The notes under the pieces were generated by a model that worked only from the letters and a program-made list of their open reading frames with translations, was not told the DNA's origin and did not search any database. A program made the position numbers and the translations under genes. 64,000 nucleotides of DNA from Rhodopirellula bahusiensis (GTDB lineage: Bacteria > Planctomycetota > Planctomycetia > Pirellulales > Pirellulaceae), in the NCBI RefSeq assembly GCF_002727185.1, contig NZ_NIZW01000013.1:162511-226510 (forward strand). The letters run 5' to 3'. Of this stretch, positions 19,090-28,247 are shown in pieces. Numbering within the stretch: position 1 is the first letter of the stretch; every line of letters starts with the position of its first letter.

Positions 19090-20337
19090 CTAGAACAAAT
19101 TCGCGGGTTCGGCCCGGATCAGCTTTCGAATCGCGATCAGGCCTGCGGCATTGCACATCAGCAGAGATAGCACGGCGACCAAAACCAACCACGTAAGCGT
19201 CATGCGGATGGGGACTCCCGCCAACGCAGATGTGACCGCATAGAGGATCAACGCGGCCAGCACAGAGGGTGGGAACGCGATCGTCGCAAGCAGGGTGGAT
19301 TGGGTTAGCAACGTCTTGATCAAGAAGCCCGTTCCGTAACCCATCGCTTTCAAGGTTGCATACTCACTCAAGTGAGCCTGCACGTCGGATGCGAGGATCA
19401 TGTAACTGATCACCCCACCGACAACGACGGCAAGAGCAACGCCCATGGCGAAAATCATGCCGATGGGTGTTTGGGTGTACCAACGCCAAACTTCCGCACT
19501 CTTGGCATCTTCGATCGTCAAAGCAGACGCATGGGAGGCTGGTCCAGCCAACGCATCCAATCGTCCCGCGACCATTTTGCGACCGCGATCGACGCTGACA
19601 CCCTGCGTCAACCGAATCAGTAGCAAAGACACCTGGTCGTCGCTGCTGCCGGGAACCAGTTTTCGAAACGTTTCGCGGGAGCACAGCAGCGCGCCGTTGG
19701 CGGCCAATCCGGTTCCCATTTCGAACGTACCAACAATTTTCGCCGGCGTTCCAAACACGCTTGCGACAGTCCCAACGTCGTCCGGGCCAAACTTCACGCC
19801 GTTCTTTGGACCAAAGTCAGTCTTGGTCGCATCGTCGACCAGGACGGCGCCCTCGACCAACAACTTTCGTCGCATTTCACGAGTCAGCTCGGGCAACTCA
19901 AACGCGGGAGCATTCAAGTCGATTCCCATCACCGCGATTGCACGCGGGTCTTGGTTGGTTGGATTGGTCCACTGGGTCACTCCAATGTCCAATGGCACGG
20001 CCTGGTCCACTTCATCGATGGAGTTCAGCCAGGGACGCAGATCGTTGCGGATCTTGGATGCGTCGTAGACGTGTAAATAGTCAGGCGATCGGACCAGCAC
20101 ATCGCATGGCATCCGATCCAGCAAAACGGTGGCGGTGTCACCAACGCTGCCCAAAAAACCCAACTGCATGAACATCAACAGGATTGCGAACCCGATCCCG
20201 CAAATGGAAACCACGGTTCGAACCCACATGTGGCTCAGGTTCGACCACGCCAGCGAAGTTCGGACCACGCTGCGGCGTTTGCGAGGCTGGTTGGCCGACT
20301 TGGCAATCGGTTTCTCTGCCGAGGTGGTCTTCGTCAC
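19090..20337 (-). CDS. ABC exporter permease, DevC/FtsX-like
   Basis: An inner-membrane permease of 415 residues from the MacB/FtsX superfamily, resembling cyanobacterial DevC. After a basic N-terminus comes one membrane segment (VVSICGIGFAILLMFMQLGFLG), then a periplasmic domain of about 230 residues containing LLDRMPCDVLVRSPDYL. Three C-terminal helices follow, including YATLKAMGYGTGFLIKTLLTQ, the FtsX-type coupling region. GTG 20337 overlaps the stop of the membrane-fusion gene (GTGA, 20334-20337), so the two are coupled. The matching ATPase is divergent at 21664. Exported substrate is unknown; DevBCA homologues export glycolipids or lipid-linked material. Confidence 0.87.
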   Translation of the reverse strand: MTKTTSAEKPIAKSANQPRKRRSVVRTSLAWSNLSHMWVRTVVSICGIGFAILLMFMQLGFLGSVGDTATVLLDRMPCDVLVRSPDYLHVYDASKIRNDLRPWLNSIDEVDQAVPLDIGVTQWTNPTNQDPRAIAVMGIDLNAPAFELPELTREMRRKLLVEGAVLVDDATKTDFGPKNGVKFGPDDVGTVASVFGTPAKIVGTFEMGTGLAANGALLCSRETFRKLVPGSSDDQVSLLLIRLTQGVSVDRGRKMVAGRLDALAGPASHASALTIEDAKSAEVWRWYTQTPIGMIFAMGVALAVVVGGVISYMILASDVQAHLSEYATLKAMGYGTGFLIKTLLTQSTLLATIAFPPSVLAALILYAVTSALAGVPIRMTLTWLVLVAVLSLLMCNAAGLIAIRKLIRAEPANLF

Positions 20338-21536
20338 GGCTTCGCTGCCGTAGCCACTTTGGTTGACTCTTTTGAACTGCCGGCTTTGATCTCGACGTCC
20401 ACCTGCAACTCGATCAGACGACTCGCATCGTTTGAATCTTCTGAATCAATCGCGATCACCACATCGGCCGAGTATCGATCGACCGCCGCCATCGGATAAG
20501 GACTGGCAAGCGTCGGAGCGGCGATCAGCGACTGAATGCGTTGGACCTTGCCTCGCAGCGGATCGCGAAGGGCTGGTGATGTGATCGTGACAGTCTGACC
20601 AGTTTCGACTCGCGAAAGATCTGCGACGTTCACTTCCGCAACACAAACCATTTGCGAAGTGTCTGCCATATGCATCAAAGCGGACACGCCAGTCGCTGTA
20701 CCGATTGTTGCATCCACTCGAAGGACGCGACCCTTGGTCGGTGCGACCAATCGTGACGTTGCTACGTTGAATTTCAATAGCTCGATTTGTTGCTTCAGTG
20801 AATCCAAGGACGCGGACTGTTCAGCTGCGATCAGCGTCAATTCCGTCGCTCGAATCTCTTGTTCCGCTGAATCGACTGCGAAGCGTCCTTCGTCGATGGC
20901 TTCTTGAGCATCACGCAAGGCGGATTCGTATCGAGCTTGTGACTCGCTGACCTTCAACGCTTCTGTATCGAGAGCATTCTCTGACACTAAACGTTGTCGG
21001 GAGGGATCTCGCGAAGCGGACTCCAATTGCCGCAGCCGACGCTGCCCCAAATCCGCGGCTTGTTTCAACAAGTTCAATTCGCCGCCGTCAGCCTTGGAAT
21101 CTTTGAATCGCTTTTGAGCGTCCGACAATTTCGACTCGGCTTGTTTCAACGACGAACGTGCGACCTGCAGTTTCGCTTCGCCGGCGGCTCGTTCGGCTGC
21201 GATGCGTCGTCTCGCTTCATCGAGTTTCGTCTGAGCGATATTCAGCTCAAGCTGGCGTGCCGGGAGGCTTTCCAAATCCATCAACACGGTGCCCGGCGTC
21301 ACCTCCTCCCCGGGTTCGACATAGATCTTGGCAACTCGATCACCGGGTGCGGCCATGACCGCCAAAATTCCGCCGCGAGGTTCCAACGTTCCGAGCGCCA
21401 TGACTCGTTGCAGGGCCACCGTCTGAGTTGGTTGGGACGGATCGGCCGATTCAGGTGGACGCGTCGCCGATCGCCAATCGCATCCCGAACCGATCGCCAA
21501 AAATCCGATCGCGAGCGTGAGGGGCAATCGGATCAT
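20334..21536 (-). CDS. HlyD/DevB-like membrane-fusion lipoprotein
   Basis: A periplasmic adaptor of 400 residues that links the DevC-like permease to an outer-membrane channel. From ATG 21536 it starts MIRLPLTLAIGFLAIGSGC, a lipoprotein signal with Cys at residue 19. Next is the biotinyl-lipoyl half motif (GTLEPRGGILAVMAAPGDRVAKI, in part), a long alpha-helical hairpin from about 90 to 260 rich in Glu, Lys, Arg and Ala (coiled coil), and the second lipoyl half around LVAPTKGRVLRVDA. A TTG 21 codons upstream was rejected because it buries the signal. The next gene overlaps by four bases. Confidence 0.87.
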   Translation of the reverse strand: MIRLPLTLAIGFLAIGSGCDWRSATRPPESADPSQPTQTVALQRVMALGTLEPRGGILAVMAAPGDRVAKIYVEPGEEVTPGTVLMDLESLPARQLELNIAQTKLDEARRRIAAERAAGEAKLQVARSSLKQAESKLSDAQKRFKDSKADGGELNLLKQAADLGQRRLRQLESASRDPSRQRLVSENALDTEALKVSESQARYESALRDAQEAIDEGRFAVDSAEQEIRATELTLIAAEQSASLDSLKQQIELLKFNVATSRLVAPTKGRVLRVDATIGTATGVSALMHMADTSQMVCVAEVNVADLSRVETGQTVTITSPALRDPLRGKVQRIQSLIAAPTLASPYPMAAVDRYSADVVIAIDSEDSNDASRLIELQVDVEIKAGSSKESTKVATAAKP

Positions 21537-21663
21537 GCCTCGTTGGATCGACCCGGCGGAGATCGGCTGCTTGGCTTGGGGCACGACGAACAACTGCAAA
21601 ACGAGGTGACACGAATTCGGGACAAGTTGCTAAGGTAACGTTTTTCCGCTCCGCCGGGCCATC

Positions 21664-22899
21664 GTGATCGAAGGGTCTGGCACGCAAAATGTCCTGAAAA
21701 TTCGCGTGAAATTACCTTTTCGAAACGACAATCGTCTCGGCCAAAACGGTGCTCGGCCATCCGCTTCGCGCGGGATCACGCCCGAGATCGCCTTGGATGG
21801 CTCCGCCGCGATCGATGTTCGAGGCGTGAATCACTATTACGGGACCGGTGATGCGCGAAAACAGGTGCTTCACGACAATCACTTGCAGGTTCAACCCGGC
21901 GAAATTGTCATCATGACCGGGCAATCCGGCTCTGGCAAAACTACTTTATTGACGTTGATCGGCACTTTGCGTCGTGTTCAAGAGGGCCAATTGAACGTGC
22001 TGGGGCAACCGCTGCACAATTTGTCTCAGACCAACATCGGATCGCTTCGAAAAAGGTTGGGCTTCATCTTCCAAGCCCACAACCTGTTCGGTTCGCTGAC
22101 GGCCATGCAAAACGTTCGCATGGCTCTGGAACTGCAACCCAACCGCTCGTCTCGCCGCGAAGAAAACGAGCGGTGTGCGAAAATGTTGACCGAAGTGGGA
22201 CTTGGAGACCGCATTCAATACAAACCCAGCGGATTGTCGGGCGGACAGAAACAACGGGTCGCGGTCGCACGAGGCCTCGTTCACCAGCCAGATATTTTGT
22301 TGGCTGACGAACCGACCGCTGCACTCGATGAAGAATCGGGGCGTGCCGTCGTGACGCTGTTTCAGCGAGAGGCCCGCGAACGAGGCGTGGCAATCGTGAT
22401 CGTGACGCACGACAACCGGATCTTGGATGTCGCCGATCGAATCGTGAAGATGGACTTCGGTAAAATTGCTCGCGACACCAATCTGAACGAAGCTGCCGTG
22501 CTCGGCGAGATGTTGTCTCAGTGCAGCGTGTTCTCCGGCGTCGCGATTAGCACTTTAACCGAATTGTCACGCAGCATGACGCGGACGGAGCATGGTCCTG
22601 GCGATCGAATTGTGACTTATGGCGATGTTGGCGATCGTTTCTACCTGATTCGCGAGGGCAATGTTTCGATCAAACAGCCCACCCAGCCCGGTGGCGGCGA
22701 ATTTCGTGAGGTGGCCCAGTTGGGCGAAGGAGCCTACTTCGGCGAAACCGCTTTGCTGACCGGAGAACCTCGCAACGCTCACGTGGACGCCACCACGGAA
22801 ACGGTCACTTACAGCCTCGACGCCCCCACCTTTTCGGACGTCATGAGTCAACGCAAATCCATCGACGAAGAAGTGCGCAGCTCGCTCTTTGCAGAGTGA
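21664..22899 (+). CDS. DevA-like ABC ATPase fused to a cyclic-nucleotide-binding domain
   Basis: Energises the DevBC-type exporter encoded divergently. The ABC domain (about 48-275) has Walker A GQSGSGKTT at 86-94, Q-loop FIFQAHN, signature LSGGQKQR at 191-198, Walker B ILLADEP at 211-217 and the switch His in VTHDN (His249). Residues 285-400 form a cNMP-binding fold with FGETALLTGEPRNA, keeping the Glu (361) and Arg (370 region) that contact a cyclic nucleotide in CRP-like proteins. The rest of the open frame upstream of residue 45 is poorly conserved, and the GTG start at 21664 is uncertain. Export could therefore be gated by cAMP or cGMP, which is inference. Confidence 0.87.
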   Translation: MIEGSGTQNVLKIRVKLPFRNDNRLGQNGARPSASRGITPEIALDGSAAIDVRGVNHYYGTGDARKQVLHDNHLQVQPGEIVIMTGQSGSGKTTLLTLIGTLRRVQEGQLNVLGQPLHNLSQTNIGSLRKRLGFIFQAHNLFGSLTAMQNVRMALELQPNRSSRREENERCAKMLTEVGLGDRIQYKPSGLSGGQKQRVAVARGLVHQPDILLADEPTAALDEESGRAVVTLFQREARERGVAIVIVTHDNRILDVADRIVKMDFGKIARDTNLNEAAVLGEMLSQCSVFSGVAISTLTELSRSMTRTEHGPGDRIVTYGDVGDRFYLIREGNVSIKQPTQPGGGEFREVAQLGEGAYFGETALLTGEPRNAHVDATTETVTYSLDAPTFSDVMSQRKSIDEEVRSSLFAE

Positions 22900-22999
22900 T
22901 CTGGTGTAAGTGAAGCCGTTTCGAACTCTCGAACGCTTCCGAGCCATGCCGACTGATCCGTCTCCGTTCGATCAGTCGACCGATGCCAACCGTCGCCGA

Positions 23000-23905
23000 T
23001 CAGAAGCCACGTTCACGAGGATCGGTCAATCCATCGGCCAATCGACGCAGGGCTTCGGTTTCGATTTGACGAACACGTTCCCGAGTCAATCCGAGTTCCG
23101 CACCGATTTCTTTCAGCGTCATCGGCTCGACACCGCCCAATCCAAAACGCAGTTTCAAAACCGTCGATTCACGTTCTTCCAAATCACCGAGCAGGCTCAT
23201 CGCGTGTTTGAGGATGTCGTGGTCCAGCATTTCCTCGTCGGGTGCCTTCAACCGTTCGTCTTGCACCATGTCGCCGAGTGACCAACCCGCTTCGGTTTGA
23301 TCGCTTTGTGGCGTCGAGTTGTTGATCTTGATCGCCTTGCGAATGATCGGCAACTTCTTCTTGGGCAGACCCAACACGCGAGCGACTTCTTCGTTGGTTG
23401 GCGTGCGGCCCAGTTCTTCGTTCAGCCGCGCGGTCGCTCGACGCCATTTGCTCAGCAACTCGACCATGTACGCGGGAATGCGGATGGTCTTGGCGGAGTT
23501 GATCAACGCTCGTTTGATCGACTGCTTGATCCAGTAACTCGCATAGGTGCTGAAACGAGTTCCATGAATCGGGTCGAAACCTTCGACCGCTCGCAACAAT
23601 CCCAGGTTGCCCTCTTCGATCAAATCCTGAAGCCCGAGCCCTTTGCCCGTGTAGCCACGAGAAATGTTGACGACCAATCGCAGATTCGCCCGAACCATTT
23701 GGTCGCGAGCCATCACATCACCTTGAGCGATGCGGGCCGCGAGTTCGAGTTCTTCGTCGGCGGACAGCAACGGCGTTTCGTTGATTTCGCGAAGGTAGGT
23801 TTCCAGCGGCGATTGAGCAGCTTCACTTCGTCGTGTCGGCGTTTTGCGTCGACTCTTCTTCAGCAGGGAGAGTTCGTCCTGCTCGAGAGATTCGGAAAAA
23901 GTCAT
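23000..23905 (-). CDS. RNA polymerase sigma-70 family factor (RpoD/RpoS-like, group 2)
   Basis: A promoter-recognition subunit of 301 residues. From ATG 23905 the protein has region 1.2 (SPLETYLREINETPLLSADEE), region 2 (LRLVVNISRGYTGKGLGLQDLI, in part, then FSTYASYWIKQSIKRAL), region 3, and region 4 with LTRERVRQIETEALRRLAD. The long acidic region 1.1 of the housekeeping factor is missing, which suggests an alternative group 2 factor rather than the primary sigma. An ATG 54 codons upstream (24067) is in frame but adds a non-conserved extension, so it was not used. It is convergent with the exporter ATPase gene. Confidence 0.9.
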   Translation of the reverse strand: MTFSESLEQDELSLLKKSRRKTPTRRSEAAQSPLETYLREINETPLLSADEELELAARIAQGDVMARDQMVRANLRLVVNISRGYTGKGLGLQDLIEEGNLGLLRAVEGFDPIHGTRFSTYASYWIKQSIKRALINSAKTIRIPAYMVELLSKWRRATARLNEELGRTPTNEEVARVLGLPKKKLPIIRKAIKINNSTPQSDQTEAGWSLGDMVQDERLKAPDEEMLDHDILKHAMSLLGDLEERESTVLKLRFGLGGVEPMTLKEIGAELGLTRERVRQIETEALRRLADGLTDPRERGF

Positions 23906-24471
23906 CGGTGGCGATCCGGTCGGGAAAGGGAGGTGGTTCCGACAAATCAGGAGTCGATGCATCACCGCGAAAGCCTCCGTTTGATCCGACACGTGCTTAA
24001 GCTGTTCGTTGGCAATTGGGAGGAGCCAAAGAACGGGACACGCGGAGTCAAACGACGGGATCGTCATTCAATGAGTGATGCCAACAACGACGCTGGGAGA
24101 GATCGGTCGGGAGTTGATCACAAATGGTTTCGACCAATTCCAGCCACAAAAAACACCACTTGTTAAAACGTTCCGTCTGTGTCGATCGAAACGGTCTGTC
24201 GGACTAGGCAAAACGCTGGCTGAATGAGGGCGCATTTGTTCGTTCGATAGCTGGTGAGCGTCCGCAGAAGGAGCCTGTGATGGACCGCAACCGGGCCTCA
24301 TCCAGATAAGTTGGGTCAGTGGAAACGATTCTGATCGCTGAGCCGAGGCAGAGTTGCAGCGTTGCGAAAATCTACCGCTCAAGACCGATTCCTCGCGAAT
24401 CGAAATGCAACTATACTGCCGCAATCCTGGCGTCAACAGCCGTTTAGCCACCCCTACATAATCCCCAAGAG
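23906..24471. other. Divergent intergenic region, no gene seen
   Basis: Lies between the sigma factor gene and the MFS gene. It may hold a 54-codon extension of the sigma gene. A TATACT at 24412-24417 resembles a -10 element for the MFS gene but has no clear -35 partner. I see nothing else. Confidence 0.4.
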
Positions 24472-25992
24472 ATGCCGATGGACAATCGCAAGAAACTACT
24501 CGTTGCTGGAATTTTGACTCTCATTGCCGCGGGAATAGGGTTCGGAGTTCGCGGCGGATTGTTGGGGATATGGGCCGGTCAATACGGATTCACCATGACG
24601 GAACTTGGTCAGATCACCGGCGGTGGTCTGGTTGGTTTTGGCGTTGTGATCTTGTTCGCTGGCTTCTTGATCGACGTCATCGGCTACAAGAAATTGTTGA
24701 TGGCAGCACTTGTCTGCCATGTTGTTTCGGCGGCCATGTTGTTCGCTGCAACTCCTGTTTTTAACGCGAGTGGAAAGGATGCGGTCTATGCAATTTTGTA
24801 TTGGTCGATGTTCATTTTCGCGGTTGGAAACGGAATTTGCGAGGCGGTAATTAATCCGCTTACAGCAACCCTCTTCCCCAAAGAAAAGACGCACTACCTC
24901 AACATCTTGCACGCCGGTTGGCCTGCCGGGTTGGTTCTGGGCGGATTGATCGTCTTCGCGTCAGGAACGGTCGCTTGGGAAATCCTAATGGCAACGTTCT
25001 TGATCCCTGTTTTGGTCTATGGGTTCATCGTTCTCACGGAACCATTCCCCAAGACAGCCGCTCAGGGTGGGGACATCTCTTACGGCGGTATGATCGGCCG
25101 ACTGATCGGCCCTTTCTTCCTAATCCTTCTGATCGCTCACGCATGCGTCGGTTACGTTGAACTGGGAACAGACAGTTGGATCAACAAGATCACCGGCAGT
25201 ATCCTCAACAGCGAAAGCACCGGAACGACGCTCTTCATCTACACATCGCTGTTGATGACGATCCTTCGCTTCTTCGCTGGTCCCATCGTTCACCGGATTT
25301 CATCGCTCGGGTTGTTGCTCGTGAGCGCGGTTATCGGTGCCTGCGGACTGTATTTGATCAGCATCGGTACAAATGTTGGCTTCATGTTCTTGGCCGCATC
25401 GGTGTATGCCATCGGCAAGACATTTCTTTGGCCAACCATGTTGGGAGTGTTGGGCGAACGTTATCCCAACAGTGCTACTGTCGGCATGGCGATCATGGGC
25501 TGTGTTGGGATGTTGTCAGCAGGTCTGCTGGGCGGTCCTGGCATTGGCTACAAACAGGACTTTTACGCATCACAACAACTTCAAGAAGCAGCTCCTGAAA
25601 CATTCGAGCGTGTCAAAGCTCCCAACGAGAACCAATTCTTGGTCTTCCCCGCTATCACTGGGTTGGACGGAGCCAAGTCCAAGATGATCCAGGATGGAGG
25701 AAAGGCGATTGACGCTGATCGAGAACTGGCTGGTGAAGATTGGCAAGATCCGAAGTACGAGGAACTCCGAAAACAATACACTTGGTGGGAAGCCAACAGT
25801 GGTTTTGCCGAGGTTGACCGCGAGCCTGTTTCAGTTGCGACTCTCTACGGTAGCCGAATGGCTCTACGCGTGACCGCTTTGGTGCCGTGTACGATGGCTG
25901 TGCTTTATCTAATTTTGTTGGTCGGCTTCAAGGCTCCGAAGCACGACAATGAAGAATTGGTCTCCGAACTAGAAGCGGAGGCTCCAGCCTGA
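24472..25992 (+). CDS. MFS transporter, sugar-type, with long cytoplasmic or periplasmic loop
   Basis: An inner-membrane permease of 506 residues. The first eleven or so hydrophobic segments run from KLLVAGILTLIAAGIGFGV to the region of MAIMGCVGMLSAGLLGG. Next is a hydrophilic insert of about 110 residues (beginning GIGYKQDFYASQQLQE) before the last membrane segment (VTALVPCTMAVLYLILLVGF). The early motif FAGFLIDVIGYKKLL resembles the helix 2-3 MFS loop, and the layout recalls planctomycete sugar MFS proteins. The substrate is unknown, and no catabolic genes adjoin it. A strong terminator follows at 26041. Confidence 0.83.
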   Translation: MPMDNRKKLLVAGILTLIAAGIGFGVRGGLLGIWAGQYGFTMTELGQITGGGLVGFGVVILFAGFLIDVIGYKKLLMAALVCHVVSAAMLFAATPVFNASGKDAVYAILYWSMFIFAVGNGICEAVINPLTATLFPKEKTHYLNILHAGWPAGLVLGGLIVFASGTVAWEILMATFLIPVLVYGFIVLTEPFPKTAAQGGDISYGGMIGRLIGPFFLILLIAHACVGYVELGTDSWINKITGSILNSESTGTTLFIYTSLLMTILRFFAGPIVHRISSLGLLLVSAVIGACGLYLISIGTNVGFMFLAASVYAIGKTFLWPTMLGVLGERYPNSATVGMAIMGCVGMLSAGLLGGPGIGYKQDFYASQQLQEAAPETFERVKAPNENQFLVFPAITGLDGAKSKMIQDGGKAIDADRELAGEDWQDPKYEELRKQYTWWEANSGFAEVDREPVSVATLYGSRMALRVTALVPCTMAVLYLILLVGFKAPKHDNEELVSELEAEAPA

Positions 25993-26040
25993 TCGTCAAA
26001 TGATCGACCGGTTGATCAACTGATTGACAATCACCAAACT

Positions 26041-26074
26041 CGCGGGCGGAACATTGGTTCCGTCCGCGTTTTTT
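26041..26074 (+). terminator. Intrinsic terminator behind the MFS gene
   Basis: A 12-bp stem (CGCGGGCGGAAC with GTTCCGTCCGCG, one G-U pair), a four-base ATTG loop and a run of six T. It lies 49 bases after the MFS stop. Confidence 0.9.
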
Positions 26075-26132
26075 GTTGGACAATCAGCTCGAACGATTGT
26101 CCGCGATTGCCCTTTTCATTTGAAAGCGACGT

Positions 26133-26552
26133 ATGTCAGTTGAAATCACAGCGGTTTACCAAGGTCAACTTCACTGCGAAGCGACCCATGGGCCAAGCGG
26201 AAACAAACTGGTCACTGACGCGCCCACTGACAACGGCGGACGTGGCGCCGCGTTCTCACCGTCTGACCTGGTTGCCACCGCACTGGGTACGTGCGTGATG
26301 ACAATCATGGGATTGGTTGCTGATCGACACGAGCTGGACTTGAGTGGGACCACCATTCGCGTCGAAAAGGAAATGGCGAGCACCCCTGTTCGGCGGATCG
26401 CCAGCCTCAAAACTCAGGTCACGTTTCCTTCAGGGTTGGAAATGCAACCTGAAATGCGAGATCGACTGATCGCCGCGGCGCGGAAGTGCCCCGTTCATCA
26501 AAGTTTGCATCCCGACATTGATGCACCAATCGACTTTGTCGACCTAGATTGA
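26133..26552 (+). CDS. OsmC/Ohr family protein
   Basis: A cytoplasmic peroxidase-fold protein of 139 residues. The two redox cysteines of the OsmC/Ohr family are present, Cys54 in ATALGTCVMTIMG and Cys119 in RKCPVHQSLH. The Gly-rich turn and SPSDLVATAL pattern match the OsmC group (YhfA-like) rather than Ohr. Members reduce organic hydroperoxides with a thiol donor. It follows a terminator and precedes the ketoacyl-synthase-like gene by 88 bp on the same strand, so it could form a short transcription unit with it. Confidence 0.88.
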   Translation: MSVEITAVYQGQLHCEATHGPSGNKLVTDAPTDNGGRGAAFSPSDLVATALGTCVMTIMGLVADRHELDLSGTTIRVEKEMASTPVRRIASLKTQVTFPSGLEMQPEMRDRLIAAARKCPVHQSLHPDIDAPIDFVDLD

Positions 26553-26639
26553 CAGGCACGGTCTGGTTTCACTTCATCGCTCGGATCATACTGCTGCCAC
26601 CCGCTTGTCCCGTTTCTCTTGTTTTGACCGATTTCTTTC

Positions 26640-28034
26640 ATGAACCGCAGTGACATCGTGATCACCGGCGTCGGCGTGGTCTCATCAATCGGTTTGGGGC
26701 GGGAAGCCTTCACTCAGTCTCTGCTGAACGCGGACAGCGGTGTCATTGAATTGGTCGACTCCACCGTGGGCGACCGCAATGCGACGGCACGCTACAAGTT
26801 TGTCGAAGGTCAATCGGGCGACACGGAGCAACAAAGCCAGATTCAGATTGGTGCACCGATCACGGATTTCGACCCCAAGCTGTTCGTCAAACCACGAAAA
26901 GCGTTGAAGGTCATGTGCCGCGAAATTCAAACGTCGTTCGCGGCGTCGCAGATGGCGATCGAAGACGCTGGTTTGACGTCCCTGCTGCCAGCGGAACCAA
27001 CCGATCAAGCCAAAAAATCTGGTCGCATCGCGGTGGATCGAATCGGCACGGTGTTTGGCAGCGAAATGCTGTACGGCGACCCCGAAGAATTGGCGGACGC
27101 TTTCGCCGCTTGCATGACCGAGGCCGGTGAGATCGACCGGTCGAAGTTTGGCAACGCGGCCATGCGATCGATCACTCCGCTTTGGATGCTGAAGTACCTG
27201 CCCAACATGCCCGCCTGTCACGTTGGAATTGCGGTCAATTCGCACGGCCCCAACAACACGTTGACCGTGGGCGATGTTTCCGGCCCGAACGCGGTGCTGG
27301 AATCCTGTGGCTACCTGCGTCGCGGAATCGCGGACATCATGGTCGCTGCAGCAGCCGGATCGCGGATGAACACCACGCGAACCATGTTCACCGAGGATCA
27401 ACCGCTGACCGACGCGTCGGATCCAGTCGAACGCAGCAGCCGACCGCATGCAAAAGACGCCAAGGGAATCGTGCGAGGCGAGGGCGCGGCTTGCGTGATA
27501 CTGGAAACAGCCGAGTCTGCCTCCGCCGGAAATCGAAAACCAATCGCGAAAGTTCTCGGGATGGCTTCACGGTTCATTCCATCGGCCGCATTTGCGGAAG
27601 GCCAGTTCACCAGTTCTTCCGAGGAGAACGCGGGACGTGGCTCAGCCGCCGCGATCGACGCTGCCATCCAAGCCGCTTTGTCTGATGCAGGACTGACCGC
27701 TGGCGACATCGGGCTGGTTGTCGGACACGGAATGGGCGATCCAATCATTGACGCTCAAGAAGCCAAAGCGATTGAGAAAGCTTTGCCGGGTGTGCCGGTG
27801 ACTCTACCGATTGGGTTGTTGGGTCACACCGGCGCGGCAACCGGAATGATGGGGCTGACCGCTGCTGTGGTCGCCGCACAACGGGGCACCGCTCCGCCGG
27901 TTTCGCACGCATCGGACTGTCCCGACACGCTAAAGGTTGTTCCGACATCCACACCGCTTGCGAAACCGAACGTCATCGCGTTGTCGCATACCTCTCACGG
28001 ATCCGCGACGGCCGTCATCGTTTCCGCGACTTGA
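26640..28034 (+). CDS. Beta-ketoacyl-ACP synthase homologue lacking the catalytic Cys
   Basis: A thiolase-fold protein of 464 residues with KS family start VITGVGVVSSIGLG. The two catalytic His are kept, His363 in VGHGMGDPIIDAQEAKAIEK and His396 in GLLGHTGAATG. The Cys of the usual TACxSG motif is replaced: the aligned segment reads TVGDVSG, giving Asp212. Chain-length factors and KSQ domains also lack this Cys, so this may be a partner or decarboxylating variant rather than a condensing enzyme. Other details (GSEML, EGAACVILE) match the family. No ACP, reductase or partner KS gene lies in this window. The alignment is by eye. Confidence 0.82.
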   Translation: MNRSDIVITGVGVVSSIGLGREAFTQSLLNADSGVIELVDSTVGDRNATARYKFVEGQSGDTEQQSQIQIGAPITDFDPKLFVKPRKALKVMCREIQTSFAASQMAIEDAGLTSLLPAEPTDQAKKSGRIAVDRIGTVFGSEMLYGDPEELADAFAACMTEAGEIDRSKFGNAAMRSITPLWMLKYLPNMPACHVGIAVNSHGPNNTLTVGDVSGPNAVLESCGYLRRGIADIMVAAAAGSRMNTTRTMFTEDQPLTDASDPVERSSRPHAKDAKGIVRGEGAACVILETAESASAGNRKPIAKVLGMASRFIPSAAFAEGQFTSSSEENAGRGSAAAIDAAIQAALSDAGLTAGDIGLVVGHGMGDPIIDAQEAKAIEKALPGVPVTLPIGLLGHTGAATGMMGLTAAVVAAQRGTAPPVSHASDCPDTLKVVPTSTPLAKPNVIALSHTSHGSATAVIVSAT

Positions 28035-28247
28035 GAAAAAGTGTATCGGTCGTTGTGATTTCGACAAACGTGTCATGCGACTGCTTCTGATTGGGACTTG
28101 AGACCAAACGACCAACTTTCTGGTCGAGTCCATCTGGTCGCTGCCGAAGTCAACTCAGACAGACGCGTGAGGCGGTTCACGCGTGACCTGAACAAGCCAT
28201 GGCCTGTTCGCCCCGTGCATCCTCCCAATGCCTAGCTGAGCGACGCG

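Noticed and set aside
23297..24166. Open frame of about 289 codons opposite the sigma factor gene
   Set aside because: Antisense to region 2-4 of a conserved sigma factor, with no family motifs of its own.
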